A DNA stretch of 64,000 nt from Pseudomonas fluorescens (GCF_002022275.1 NZ_MSDF01000001.1:186001-250000); one strand, 5' to 3'; positions 50,050-58,640 are shown, counted from the stretch's first letter. Program-made: numbers and translations. Notes: generated by a model not told the origin, from the sequence alone.

Positions 50050-50220
50050 CGCGCCGGTTCCCAAACGGGACTAATAGGGAATTCGAAACGCCGCCCAGGA
50101 CGTCAATCGAAACTGCCCCCGCAACTGTAGGTGCTGAGCCTGCTCCAACGTGCCACTGAGCCTTGCTCGGGAAGGCCGGAGCGTGGCGATGACGCATCAG
50201 TCAGGAGACCTGCCGGCCCA
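50050..50220 (+). ncRNA. cobalamin riboswitch
   Basis: The conserved blocks appear in order: CGCCGGTTCC at the start, AATAGGGAA, CCCCCGCAACTGTA, GCCACTG, GGGAAGGCC, GATGACGCATCAGTCAGGAG and the closing ACCTGCCGGC. The 3' end lies about 125 bases before the BtuF-like start, so binding of adenosyl- or other cobalamin should shut off the importer operon. Confidence 0.92.
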
Positions 50221-50345
50221 GTAACTCACTAACCGGCGGGGTGTCCGGGAAGGACGTTCTCGCCTGCGGCTTGCGCAGCGTTCGAGGGTGTATTTCCAAA
50301 CCGTACCTCTCCAGCTCACTGTACGGTTTAAACGGAGATATCCCG

Positions 50346-51356
50346 ATGCTGCCACGCGTTACCGCCCTGCTCACCGGCCTGGGCTTCTGTGCCCTGGCCC
50401 ACGCGGCCCCCACTCATTACCCGCTGACGCTGCAGAACTGCGGCAGTACGATCACCTTTCCGGCAGCACCTGCGCGAAGCGTGACCATTGGCCAGGCCGC
50501 CACCGAGATGCTTTATGCCCTGGGCGTGGCCGACAAGGTGGTCGGCACCTCGCTGTGGTTCAACAACGTATTGCCGCAGTTCAAGGCGCAAAACGATAAA
50601 ATCGCGCGCCTGGCTGATAACGAGCCGAGCTTCGAAGCAGTCATCGCCAAGCGCCCTCAACTGGTGGCCGCCGAGCTGGAATGGGTGGTTGGCCCGCAAG
50701 GTGTAGTGGGCACCCGCGAGCAGTTCCACGAATTGAAAATCCCCACCTACCTGCTGCCCTCCGACTGCGAAGGCAAGGACAACCTAGTGGGCGCCGACGG
50801 CACGCGGCTGGAGCCGTTTCGCATCGAAACCATCTACAAGAGCATCAGCCAACTGGCCGAGATTTTCGACGTACAGGATCGCGGCCAGCAACTGAACGAC
50901 GAACTCAAGGCACGCCTGGCCAAGTCCGTGGCCACCGTGCAGAGCAAAGGCCTCAAGCAGGCCAGCGCGCTGGTGTGGTTCTCCAGTGCCGAGATGGCCA
51001 GCGACCCTTACGTAGCCGGTCATAAAGGCATTCCGGAATTCATGCTGGAGACCCTCGGCCTGCACAACGTGGTGCAGTCCGATGAAGAGTGGCCCGCCGT
51101 CGGCTGGGAAACCATCGCCAAGGCCAACCCGACCTTTCTGGTGATCGCGCGCATGGACCGCCGCCGCTACCCCGCCGACGACCATGAAAAGAAACTCGCC
51201 TTCCTGCGCAGCGACCCGGTGACCCGCAACATGGACGCCGTGAAAAACAACCGCATCATCATCCTCGACGCCCTCGCGTTGCAGGCCAGCATCCGCATGT
51301 TCGACGGCCTCGAACAACTGGCCACGGCCATTGACGGCTACGACCTGCCAAAATGA
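50346..51356 (+). CDS. periplasmic cobalamin-binding protein of an ABC importer
   Basis: A 336-residue BtuF/FepB-like protein. A signal peptide (MLPRVTALLTGLGFCALAHA) is cleaved near residue 20. The binding fold follows, with ATEMLYALGVADKVVGTS near residue 52 and EEWPAVGWETIAKANPTFLV near residue 247. The start is the ATG downstream of the riboswitch; upstream in-frame codons lie inside the leader. The permease gene overlaps its stop (ATGA). The riboswitch argues for a cobalamin or cobinamide ligand; the protein alone could also be an iron-chelate binder. Confidence 0.88.
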   Translation: MLPRVTALLTGLGFCALAHAAPTHYPLTLQNCGSTITFPAAPARSVTIGQAATEMLYALGVADKVVGTSLWFNNVLPQFKAQNDKIARLADNEPSFEAVIAKRPQLVAAELEWVVGPQGVVGTREQFHELKIPTYLLPSDCEGKDNLVGADGTRLEPFRIETIYKSISQLAEIFDVQDRGQQLNDELKARLAKSVATVQSKGLKQASALVWFSSAEMASDPYVAGHKGIPEFMLETLGLHNVVQSDEEWPAVGWETIAKANPTFLVIARMDRRRYPADDHEKKLAFLRSDPVTRNMDAVKNNRIIILDALALQASIRMFDGLEQLATAIDGYDLPK

Positions 51357-52357
51357 TGCGCACCCTGCTCGCCCTCGCCTTGCTGCTGGCCGCCGTACTC
51401 GCTGGCGTGGCTATTGGTGAAACCGCCATCTCGCCACAGGTGGTGCTGCAAGTGCTCGCCAACAAACTGTGGGCCGCCGGGTATGTGCTCGACCCGATTG
51501 ACGAAGGCGTGGTGTGGAATTATCGCCTGACCCGCGCGCTGGTGGCCGCCGCGTGCGGGGCCGGGCTGGCGACCTGTGGGGTGATTCTGCAGTCGCTGTT
51601 GCGTAATCCGTTGGCGGATCCGTACCTGTTGGGCATCAGCGCCGGGGCTTCGACGGGCGCGGTGTTGGTGGCGCTGATCGGCGTGGGCGGTGGCTTGATT
51701 TCGCTGTCGGCGGGGGCGTTTGTCGGCGCCATGGCCGCGTTTGCGTTGGTGATTTTGCTCGCGCGCGCCAGCGGCTCGTCCAGCGGCACCGGGCAAATCA
51801 TCCTCGCAGGCATCGCCGGTTCGCAGCTGTTCAACGCGCTGACCGCGTTCCTGATCACCAAATCCGCCAGCTCCGAACAGGCGCGCGGCATCATGTTCTG
51901 GCTGCTCGGTAACCTCAGCGGCGTGCGCTGGCCGTCGGTGTGGCTGGCGGTGCCGGTGGCGGTCGCGGGCTTGGCGGTATGCCTGTGGCACCGTCGGGCG
52001 CTGGATGCGTTCACGTTTGGCACCGACTCGGCGGCGTCCCTGGGCATTCCAGTGCGCCGCGTGCAGTTTGTGCTGGTGGGTTGCGCGGCGCTGGTGACGG
52101 CGGTGATGGTGTCGATTGTCGGCTCCATTGGCTTTGTTGGGCTGGTGATTCCGCATGCCGTGCGATTGTTGCTCGGCACCGGGCATTCGCGCTTGTTGCC
52201 CGCCAGTGCGTTGGGCGGCGCGTTGTTTTTGATTGCGGCAGATGTGCTGTCGCGCACGCTGATCAAGGGCCAGGTGATTCCGGTGGGGGTGGTGACAGCA
52301 CTGGTCGGCGCTCCGGTGTTCGCGCTGATCCTGATTGGCCGGAGGAACGCGCGATGA
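51353..52357 (+). CDS. BtuC/FecCD-family ABC importer permease
   Basis: A 334-residue inner-membrane permease with about ten helices. It has the RLTRALVAAACGAGLATCGVILQ motif near residue 53, NPLADPYLLGISAGAS near residue 84 and SIGFVGLVIPHAVRLLLG near residue 260, the ATPase-contact loop. Both ends overlap neighbours (ATGA), so the three importer genes are tightly coupled. Confidence 0.93.
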   Translation: MMRTLLALALLLAAVLAGVAIGETAISPQVVLQVLANKLWAAGYVLDPIDEGVVWNYRLTRALVAAACGAGLATCGVILQSLLRNPLADPYLLGISAGASTGAVLVALIGVGGGLISLSAGAFVGAMAAFALVILLARASGSSSGTGQIILAGIAGSQLFNALTAFLITKSASSEQARGIMFWLLGNLSGVRWPSVWLAVPVAVAGLAVCLWHRRALDAFTFGTDSAASLGIPVRRVQFVLVGCAALVTAVMVSIVGSIGFVGLVIPHAVRLLLGTGHSRLLPASALGGALFLIAADVLSRTLIKGQVIPVGVVTALVGAPVFALILIGRRNAR

Positions 52358-53118
52358 GTGTGCTGAGTTGCGCCGGGCTGGGCTTCAAGGTGCGTGACGC
52401 TGAGTTGCTGCGCGATGTTCATCTGGAGATTGAATCGGGCGAGACCCTGGGGATTGTCGGGCCGAACGGTTCCGGCAAATCCACCTTGCTCAAGTTGCTC
52501 GCCGGGTTGCGCACGCCTGCGTCCGGCGAAGTGCTGTTGGGGGGAAGGCGCCTGGGCGATTTGTCCCGTCGCGCCATCGCGCAGCAGTTGGCGGTGGTGG
52601 AGCAACAGGCTGACACTGACGACGCCATTCGCGTGTTCGACGCCGTGGCGTTGGGCCGCACGCCGTGGCTGTCTGCACTGAGCCCTTGGTCAGGTGAAGA
52701 CGACGCCATTGTGCGCCAGGCCCTGCATGACGTGGACGCCACGCACCTGAGCCAGCGCGCCTGGCGCAGCCTCTCCGGCGGTGAGCGCCAACGCGTGCAC
52801 ATCGCCCGCGCGCTGGCGCAACGGCCGCAGATTTTGCTGCTGGATGAGCCAACCAACCACCTGGATATTCAGCATCAGCTGGGGATTTTGAAAGGCGTGC
52901 AAGCGCTGCCCGTGACGACATTGATTGCCCTGCATGATCTGAATCAGGCGCTGACCTGTGATCGGTTGGCCGTGCTGGATCGAGGGCGATTGGTGGCACT
53001 GGGTAAACCGCTGGAAGTGCTGACACCAACGCGGTTGCAAGACACCTTCGGCGTACAGGCCCACTACCTGACAGACCCGTTCGATGGTGCGCAGATACTG
53101 CGGCTGCGCCCCAACTGA
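52354..53118 (+). CDS. ABC importer ATPase, BtuD/FecE type
   Basis: A 254-residue ATPase. Walker A GPNGSGKSTLLKLL is near residue 36, the signature LSGGERQRVHIARAL near residue 140, Walker B ILLLDEPTNHLD near residue 160 and the switch His in ALHDLNQAL. The true start is the ATG overlapping the permease stop; the frame is open far upstream only inside the permease gene. Last gene of the riboswitch-controlled operon, followed by a REP pair. Confidence 0.93.
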   Translation: MSVLSCAGLGFKVRDAELLRDVHLEIESGETLGIVGPNGSGKSTLLKLLAGLRTPASGEVLLGGRRLGDLSRRAIAQQLAVVEQQADTDDAIRVFDAVALGRTPWLSALSPWSGEDDAIVRQALHDVDATHLSQRAWRSLSGGERQRVHIARALAQRPQILLLDEPTNHLDIQHQLGILKGVQALPVTTLIALHDLNQALTCDRLAVLDRGRLVALGKPLEVLTPTRLQDTFGVQAHYLTDPFDGAQILRLRPN

Positions 53119-53137
53119 CCGATTAAATGCAATTCAG

Positions 53138-53227
53138 TGTGGGAGCTGGCTTGCCTGCGATGGCGGCGGCAGGGCCAATAAAGATATCGCCTGACCCACC
53201 GCCATTGCAGGCAAGCCAGCTCCCACA
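53138..53227. repeat. REP inverted pair (GTGGGAGCTGGCTTGCCTGC type)
   Basis: TGTGGGAGCTGGCTTGCCTG and its inverse ending GCTCCCACA, between the importer operon and the convergent acetyltransferase gene. Confidence 0.9.
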
Positions 53228-53250
53228 AGGGTTTGCGGTGGTTCACGGCG

Positions 53251-53748
53251 CTATAGGAACCGCTGCATATGCGTCGTCTGCCACACCGGATCAGCTTCGA
53301 TGTCGGTGATTTCGAACCCCTGCCGAACCCAGAAATCAATCGCCCCGGGCAGAAAGGGGTGGGTGTGCAAATACATCACCTCAACCCGGTCCGCCTGCGC
53401 CATCGCCTCCAGCGAGCGATACAACTCAGCCGCCAAACCCGAACGACGAAATGCCGGAAGAACAAACAACCGCACCACTTCCACCGTCTTGCGACCGAGG
53501 TAATCAAGTTGGGGAAAGCGCTCGTCATAAGGCAAGTAGCCGATGGCCGCGACTATTTGGCCCTCAGCACAAGCAACCAAAAATCGGCCCTGCCCCTCAA
53601 GATAAATGGCTTCGAACCGCGCCAGATCATCCGGCAGGTCAACCGCGCTGAGCTTCGGAAACAGCTCGGCACGGGCCCGCAAGACAAAGGTCAACACCTG
53701 CGGAATATCAGCCGCCGTGACCGCCCGAATGACAGGTCTCTGACTCAT
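53251..53748 (-). CDS. GNAT-family N-acetyltransferase
   Basis: A 165-residue protein with a GNAT fold: N-terminal VIRAVTAADIPQVLTFV, the strand IVAAIGYLPY and motif A VVRLFVLPAFRRSGLAAELYRSLE (about 85-110, Arg-x-x-Gly-x-Ala acetyl-CoA loop). The acceptor is unknown. Its start overlaps the stop of the small gene upstream (ATGA). Confidence 0.88.
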   Translation of the reverse strand: MSQRPVIRAVTAADIPQVLTFVLRARAELFPKLSAVDLPDDLARFEAIYLEGQGRFLVACAEGQIVAAIGYLPYDERFPQLDYLGRKTVEVVRLFVLPAFRRSGLAAELYRSLEAMAQADRVEVMYLHTHPFLPGAIDFWVRQGFEITDIEADPVWQTTHMQRFL

Positions 53749-53969
53749 GCAACCCTGATCTCACTGATCCCTACCAACTCCGCCTGCTCCACAATCTCTT
53801 GCGGTGTGGCATCCGCCGTCGGCATGACCAGGCTGTTCTCCGCATCGCCCATGTGCAACGCCAACAAATGCATCGCGGCCTCATGCACGGGCAATTCGGG
53901 CTGTTTGAGTTCAAACACATGGGTGCGGGGCTCGCCGTTGAACAGGTAGTGCAGGGTGAATTCGCGCAT
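53745..53969 (-). CDS. small conserved-looking protein of unknown function
   Basis: A 74-residue soluble protein, MREFTLHYLFNGEPRTH and onward, with alternating beta and helical character and an acidic middle. The ATG follows GGACCTC; a longer frame begins ten codons upstream with a His-rich stretch and is less likely. It is translationally coupled (ATGA) to the acetyltransferase gene. Not recognised. Confidence 0.65.
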   Translation of the reverse strand: MREFTLHYLFNGEPRTHVFELKQPELPVHEAAMHLLALHMGDAENSLVMPTADATPQEIVEQAELVGISEIRVA

Positions 53970-54043
53970 GGTGAGGTCCTTGTGATGGAAGTGGAACAAC
54001 TGATTAACCTGACTCAGTGATCAGCTTTTAAGTTCAACACCTC

Positions 54044-54511
54044 TTAAGCCCGATCCACGCGCCCCGAATAACACCCTGGCTTCGCATTGTGCACATGAAT
54101 GTAACTGACCTCAGGATCAGCCAGCATCCGCTCGATCACCGGCTCTATCACGCGCCCCTCCACCACCTCCGCGTCCAACATCATGCCCTCCTGCGAAAAC
54201 GCTCGTAGCGACAGCAACCGCACGCGCATCACCTCCGGTACCTCATTTATCGAATCATAGGCCCGCGTCGCCCCTTCCCGAACGAAAATTGCGTGGGACG
54301 CGCGGTACGGCGAGTCGGCAGGCTGGCATACATGGTTGAGCAGCAAAACACTCTCGCCCACCTCGGCGTCTTTCATTTCTATACGATCAGGAAAGCCTGG
54401 CTTACAGTCGACGCGATAACGCCTGATGCCACGCGCGGCGAGTTCAGCATCGGGCAAACCAAACAGTGGGCGGAAGGAATCCGGGGCGAGGCCGGTAATG
54501 CGAAAATTCAT
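54044..54511 (-). CDS. DUF1203 family protein
   Basis: A 155-residue protein with the features of the family: N-terminal FRITGLAPDSFRPLFGLPD, the Cys-containing VDCKPGFPDRIEMKDAEVGE, LLLNHVCQP and the C-terminal SYIHVHNAKPGCYSGRVDR. The two conserved Cys and the HVHNAKPGC end are striking, but the function is unknown. The start is the family-like MNFRITG rather than the upstream in-frame ATG. The 250-base gap to its right holds no gene that I can support. Confidence 0.78.
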   Translation of the reverse strand: MNFRITGLAPDSFRPLFGLPDAELAARGIRRYRVDCKPGFPDRIEMKDAEVGESVLLLNHVCQPADSPYRASHAIFVREGATRAYDSINEVPEVMRVRLLSLRAFSQEGMMLDAEVVEGRVIEPVIERMLADPEVSYIHVHNAKPGCYSGRVDRA

Positions 54512-54758
54512 GAGGAATGCCTCTTGAGGTGAGTGCCTATCAGGCAGCAACCTCGGCATCGGTGACTATCCGGTTCTTGCGGTGAAACTTAAACGCATGA
54601 CGCCGCTGGAACAACAGGTGCGGAGCACGTCACTCTCATCGAGCCTTCCTACGAAAAAACAGGAAGATCGCAGATTACGCTCAGATAATCTGGCTTGATT
54701 TCATGGCTAACGTAGCGGGGAATACCGCTCAAACATAGAAGACTGGAAAGGTTGGAAG

Positions 54759-55193
54759 ATGAGTGAGTTACCACGCGCCGATGCCCGGCAGAACGATACA
54801 AACCGAAAAAAAATCAAGGCAGTAGTATCGAAACAAAATCTGGCAAGCGCCGCGAACAACACCAAGTGGAATGAACTGATCGATTACTTCCGCCAGCGTT
54901 CGGGTTGGCATCCATCTTATCGATCCAAATCCATCACCGGCCACATTTCAGACTGGGACGTTGAATGGTTTTACCACCTGCCGTTTCCATTTGCGTATGT
55001 AGAATGGTTCGATATCGGGTTATGGCAAGCGGCCCCCTCAAAGGGGGCGCTGCTGCCACAAACATTCATTGACCACACGGAAGAGATATCCGGGGTCGTC
55101 GCACAGATTGGATTTGAGTTTGAGGTCCGCGCTGATGTATTGAGAATCTGGGGCTACCTCCCAAAATCCTACGAGGACTTCCCTCCCGCATAG
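54759..55193 (+). CDS. DUF6678-like protein
   Basis: A 144-residue soluble protein. The core NNTKWNELIDYFRQRSG and ISDWDVEWFYHLPFPFAYVEWFDI (about 33-90) matches what I recall of DUF6678, a family sometimes found among polymorphic-toxin immunity genes. No toxin gene is beside it. The rest is strand-rich and acidic. Its stop overlaps the end of the convergent esterase gene by 25 bases. Confidence 0.6.
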   Translation: MSELPRADARQNDTNRKKIKAVVSKQNLASAANNTKWNELIDYFRQRSGWHPSYRSKSITGHISDWDVEWFYHLPFPFAYVEWFDIGLWQAAPSKGALLPQTFIDHTEEISGVVAQIGFEFEVRADVLRIWGYLPKSYEDFPPA

Positions 55194-56122
55194 AAAGCAT
55201 TGATCTGCTGCGTGATCCACGCTCGGCTATACCGCAACACCCCCGCGCCCATCGCCACCGGAAAATGAATAAACCCATGAGCAGCCTCCGGCAGTAAATG
55301 CGCCTGCGCCGACGGCCACCGCTCAGCCACCAGCAGCGTGTCATCCTTCAACGGATCCAACTCCCCAACAAACATCAGCGCCGGTGGCAACCCCGTAAAG
55401 TCGCCGTACAACGGTGACAACGGCGCCTGCCGACGCGCTTCATCACTCAAACCCGGCGTGAGCATGCGCAGCGCTTCAACCATCCCCGGCCCGTCCAGCA
55501 GCAAGGTCTCCGGCCCCGCCGCGCGCACGCTCGGCGTGCCGGTCAAATCGTAAACGCCGTAATACAACACCGCCGCGCTCACCCGCGCGAGCAATTCGGG
55601 CCATTGCTTCAGCGCCAGCAACGTCGCCGCTGCCAGATGCCCGCCCGCCGATTCACCCACGATAATCACCGGTAAATCCGCAAACTCGGGCTCACTCAGC
55701 AGCCAACGCGCAGCCGCCAAACAGTCTTCCATCAACCCCTCGACCGGCGTATCAACCGCCAGTCGGTAATCTACCGACACCACAACCACGTCGCAGGCCC
55801 GCACCATGCCCAGGTTCAGGTCATCATCCATTTGCGCATTGCCAATCACCCAGCCGCCGCCGTGGATATCCAGCACAACGCCCTTGGGTTTGCCCTCCGG
55901 CCGAAGAATGCGCACGTGCACTTGCACGCCGCCCACGCTGATCAGCCGGGTTTGTGCTGGATGTTGCTTCCTGACTTTTTGACTCACGCGCAGCAACGCT
56001 TGAATCAAACGCGGCGTGACGCGGTTGCGGATTTTAAAACGCGGCATCCAGGCGAGCTTCTTATTGAATGCGCGCATCTGCGCCAGCTCGGGCTCGCTGG
56101 CAGGCCAGGGTTTATGGGCCAT
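55169..56122 (-). CDS. alpha/beta hydrolase, hormone-sensitive-lipase family
   Basis: A 317-residue esterase. The oxyanion motif is LDIHGGGWVIGN (about residue 84), the nucleophile in VGESAGGHLAAA (about residue 153), the acid in VGELDPLKDDT and the catalytic His in AAHGFIHFP near the C-terminus. Carboxylic-ester substrates are likely. It begins on the last base of the tspO-like stop codon (TGATG), so the two are translationally coupled. Confidence 0.9.
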   Translation of the reverse strand: MAHKPWPASEPELAQMRAFNKKLAWMPRFKIRNRVTPRLIQALLRVSQKVRKQHPAQTRLISVGGVQVHVRILRPEGKPKGVVLDIHGGGWVIGNAQMDDDLNLGMVRACDVVVVSVDYRLAVDTPVEGLMEDCLAAARWLLSEPEFADLPVIIVGESAGGHLAAATLLALKQWPELLARVSAAVLYYGVYDLTGTPSVRAAGPETLLLDGPGMVEALRMLTPGLSDEARRQAPLSPLYGDFTGLPPALMFVGELDPLKDDTLLVAERWPSAQAHLLPEAAHGFIHFPVAMGAGVLRYSRAWITQQINAFYAGGKSS

Positions 56123-56562
56123 CAGCGGTTATTGCGCAAAATCGAGAAATTCAACGCCGCCGCCACACTCAGCCACACCAGGTACGGAAACAGGATCAAG
56201 CCGGTGATCAAATCCAGGCGCACGGCGAGCACCACCATGGTCGCCACGGTCGCCCAGAGCAGTGTGATCACCACCATCCCTGCAAGGATGCGATGTGCGC
56301 CGAAGAACACCGGCGTCCACAGCGTGTTCAGCGCAATCTGCGCCGCCCACAGCGCCAGCACGACCTGGCTGCCCGGTATCAGGCTCAACCGGTAACCGGC
56401 CCAGGCGAGCAGCAGGTAGATGATCGTCCACGCCACCGGGAACAACCAGTTGGGCGGCGTAAAACCCGGTTTTACCAGAGCCTCGTACCACGCACCCGGC
56501 TTGAAGAGAATGCCGGTACTCGCGGCGGCGGCGCAGGCTAGCAGGAAGATAAAGAAGGTCAT
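56122..56562 (-). CDS. TspO/MBR family membrane protein
   Basis: A 146-residue protein with five transmembrane helices. Family signatures are KPGFTPPNWLFPVAWTIIYLLLAWAGY (about 29-55; only part quoted elsewhere), LNTLWTPVFFG and PYLVWLSVAAALNF. TspO proteins bind porphyrins and respond to stress or oxygen. The start follows GAGGA; a GTG-like extension of seven codons is less likely. It is coupled to the esterase gene downstream. Confidence 0.9.
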   Translation of the reverse strand: MTFFIFLLACAAAASTGILFKPGAWYEALVKPGFTPPNWLFPVAWTIIYLLLAWAGYRLSLIPGSQVVLALWAAQIALNTLWTPVFFGAHRILAGMVVITLLWATVATMVVLAVRLDLITGLILFPYLVWLSVAAALNFSILRNNR

Positions 56563-56639
56563 CGTCTGTCCTCGACTGATCATTTCAAACTTGGACGCCC
56601 AACACGCAGGTAAAAGTTCACTGCGATCCGCTGTGGGCG

Positions 56640-57005
56640 CTGTCGAGCTTCAGAGAGGCTGCGAAATTGGTGGGTCAGGCGACTTCTGATTGGCAGGGCC
56701 GCCGTCTTCGCAGGCAAGCCAGCTCCCACATTGGATCTTCGTCGCTTGGTAGAGGGTGTTCGGCTTGGCGATAACGTTTTTCCGGGCATCGCCGAACTCC
56801 TGTGGGAGCTGTCGAGCTTCAGCGAGGCTGCGAAAGCGGTGGGTCAGGCGACTTCTTGATTGGCAGTGCCGCCGTCTTCGCAGGCAAGCCAGCTCCCACA
56901 GTGGATCTTCGTCGCTTGGTAGAGGGTGTTCGGCTTGGCGATAACGTTTTTCCGGGCATCGCCGAACTCCTGTGGGAGCTGTCGAGCTTCAGCGAGGCTG
57001 CGAAG
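56640..57005. repeat. tandem repeat of about 170 bp, just over two copies, carrying REP halves
   Basis: The unit begins CTGTCGAGCTTCAG at 56640, 56809 and 56979 (periods 169 and 170). Each full copy contains GCAGGCAAGCCAGCTCCCAC and GGCGATAACGTTTTTCCGGG and ends GAACTCCTGTGGGAG. The second copy differs from the first by a few substitutions and one added base; the third is only its first 27 bases. No real gene lies inside. Confidence 0.92.
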
Positions 57006-57047
57006 GGATCACCGCGCGTCCACTGCCAAACCACAACGCCTGCATCG

Positions 57048-57617
57048 CTAAACCTCCTCAGGCGTCAGAATCCTGAGCCACGGCCAGCGCGCTTGATAAC
57101 TGCTGGCCTTGGCAGCAAACAATTCCCGCTCAGGGTGCAGTGGATTAATCCGCAAAATACCCTGCGCCACGTCCTCCAACCCATAGGGCGCATACACCTC
57201 GCCCGTTTCAATCTCCAACCCGATACACGTCCCGGCAACCAGGTAGCGATCAACCCCCTGTTTAGCCGAGTGCAACTGCGGATAAGGCCGACCAAACCGC
57301 TGGCCGTACCAAAGATGAACCCGCGCCTGATTCTTCACTTCAACGTTCACGCCCAAGTCCTCAAACAGCACTTCGGCCGCGCGAATGACCTTGTCCTCAG
57401 CCTCGTAGGAAAGGTCCGTATCAAAGTAAAAAACGTCGTAGTCCTTCACGCCCTGATCGGCAGGCAAATTCGCCTGATGATTCCACACCGCCTGAAACAG
57501 ACAGCCCGCCGTGAGCATGCACTGCTCCACGCCGAGGGCCGGCAGGCGCGCAGTGATTTCGGCGTTGATAGGGTTGGCCATGGCCAGTTCGAGCAGGGTG
57601 TTGACGGTCAATGTCAT
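57048..57617 (-). CDS. nucleotidyltransferase-family protein (NTP_transf_6 type)
   Basis: A 189-residue protein. Residues 40-70 read AGCLFQAVWNHQ and GVKDYDVFYFDTDLS, the G-x-x-Q-x-W and D-x-D pattern of this family, with the paired Asp likely binding metal; VKNQARVHLWYGQRFG follows. The start MTLTVNTLLE has AAGGA eight bases upstream. Substrate unknown; the 170-bp repeat lies just downstream. Confidence 0.82.
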   Translation of the reverse strand: MTLTVNTLLELAMANPINAEITARLPALGVEQCMLTAGCLFQAVWNHQANLPADQGVKDYDVFYFDTDLSYEAEDKVIRAAEVLFEDLGVNVEVKNQARVHLWYGQRFGRPYPQLHSAKQGVDRYLVAGTCIGLEIETGEVYAPYGLEDVAQGILRINPLHPERELFAAKASSYQARWPWLRILTPEEV

Positions 57618-57839
57618 GGTGGGTCCTTGGTGATCGGGGCAGATCCAGGGGCCAACTTTATAACAAGGCGAGGGAGGGTTTTGTGAAGGCCAGGAAGTTT
57701 TCTTACAGGGGGAGGACATTGCCTGTAGGAACTTGCCGGGAAGTGCGCAACAAAGCGTCGTTACCTTGCTCCTTTGCCTACGCGTACGTCAGAATCCGCC
57801 GGCTTGTGCGCGGGGGTGGCCGTCTCTAAGGTTGCCCGG

Positions 57840-58059
57840 TCGCTGAATTGTTCAGTGATCGGGTTTAGTAGCCTGAGTCGGGTATCTATAAGTGCATGAG
57901 TTTCATCAATCAGACATTGCGTCTGTGCTTGATGGTGGCTGTGCGTAGGGCGTCCTCGGGCGCGCCGGCTTAGGTATCCACCGGTCTACTAACCTGCGCA
58001 CAGCTGCCACCCATTCCGTTTAGTAGCGGCGAGGTGGCGGCCCACTCCAGGATATCTGT
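57840..58059 (+). ncRNA. structured leader upstream of the DUF6124-like gene
   Basis: The 220 bases before the gene can fold in competing ways. GGTGGCTGTGCG (57934-57945) pairs with CGCACA (57997-58002) and GCCACC (58006-58011); the same GCCACC can pair instead with GGTGGC at 58033-58038. TTTAGTAGC occurs at 57864-57872 and 58019-58027, and CTACTA at 57986-57991 is complementary to both. A GC-rich hairpin lies inside (GGGCGTCC/CGGGCGCGCC). I recall similar leaders before related genes in other Pseudomonas, but this is memory, not a search. Confidence 0.5.
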
Positions 58060-58299
58060 ATGAATAACGTCACCCCAGATCCAGGCACCCTCTTCTGCGT
58101 CATCCGGGACGCCAGCACCGAAACCCTGATCACCAACAGCTACGAAACCTTCACCTCGGTCAGCACCCTGCTGCTCGACCTGTCCGAAGACCTGAGCGGC
58201 AAACACCGCGACATCGCGCTCGCCATTCACCAACTGAGCGAACTGGGCGTGCTCCTCACGGCCAAACTCCTCGACCGCGAAGCACCCTGCCCTGGCTAA
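58060..58299 (+). CDS. DUF6124-like small protein
   Basis: A 79-residue acidic helical protein: MNNVTPDPGTLFCVIRDAS and onward, then SVSTLLLDLSEDLSGKHRDIALAIHQLSELG. It fits the small Pseudomonas family that I know as DUF6124 (earlier DUF3077), which occurs in several copies per genome. Function unknown. An AGGAT lies about ten bases before the ATG and the start is within 25 bases of a hairpin in the leader, so translation may be controlled by its folding. Confidence 0.75.
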   Translation: MNNVTPDPGTLFCVIRDASTETLITNSYETFTSVSTLLLDLSEDLSGKHRDIALAIHQLSELGVLLTAKLLDREAPCPG

Positions 58300-58340
58300 G
58301 GATGCTTGCGTGACAGGCAGCGCCAGAAACGGCGCTGCCG

Positions 58341-58640
58341 TCAGTCAACACCGGGGAAGGAATCAACGTACTTGATGGTGAAGTCGGGAAAGGATTCGAC
58401 AATCTGGATCTTGTAGTCCGGGAAGCTTTCGACCGTTTTCCATTTGCCGGCCGAGTCGGGAAAGCTGCTGACCTGCTTTACCTTGAGGTCGGGAAAGCTG
58501 TCCACCACCTTGACCTTATAGTCCGGGAAACTGGTGACGAACTTGATGTTGCCGTAGATCTTCGAGACGTCAACCGTCGTATCCGCCAGCGCGCCGAAGG
58601 AACACGTCAGCAGCAGTGACGCGAGAGCAGCCTTGAACAT
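58341..58640 (-). CDS. small secreted repeat protein, 7(1) septoil knot type
   Basis: A 99-residue protein with a signal peptide cleaved near ALA-D (residue 20). The rest is about six repeats of 11-12 residues, each centred on SFPD (SFPDYKVKVVD, SFPDLKVKQVS, SFPDYKIQIVE, SFPDFTIKYVD), with one insert (SAGKW). This pattern matches what I remember of the 7(1) septoil knot family (PF19647), small periplasmic proteins with a deeply knotted beta fold. Biological role unknown. GAGG precedes the ATG. It is convergent with the DUF6124-like gene. Confidence 0.7.
   Translation of the reverse strand: MFKAALASLLLTCSFGALADTTVDVSKIYGNIKFVTSFPDYKVKVVDSFPDLKVKQVSSFPDSAGKWKTVESFPDYKIQIVESFPDFTIKYVDSFPGVD

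Noticed and set aside
51338..52605. 282- and 361-codon minus frames opposite the cobalamin permease
   Set aside because: Antisense to a permease and ATPase with full motifs; low-complexity translations.
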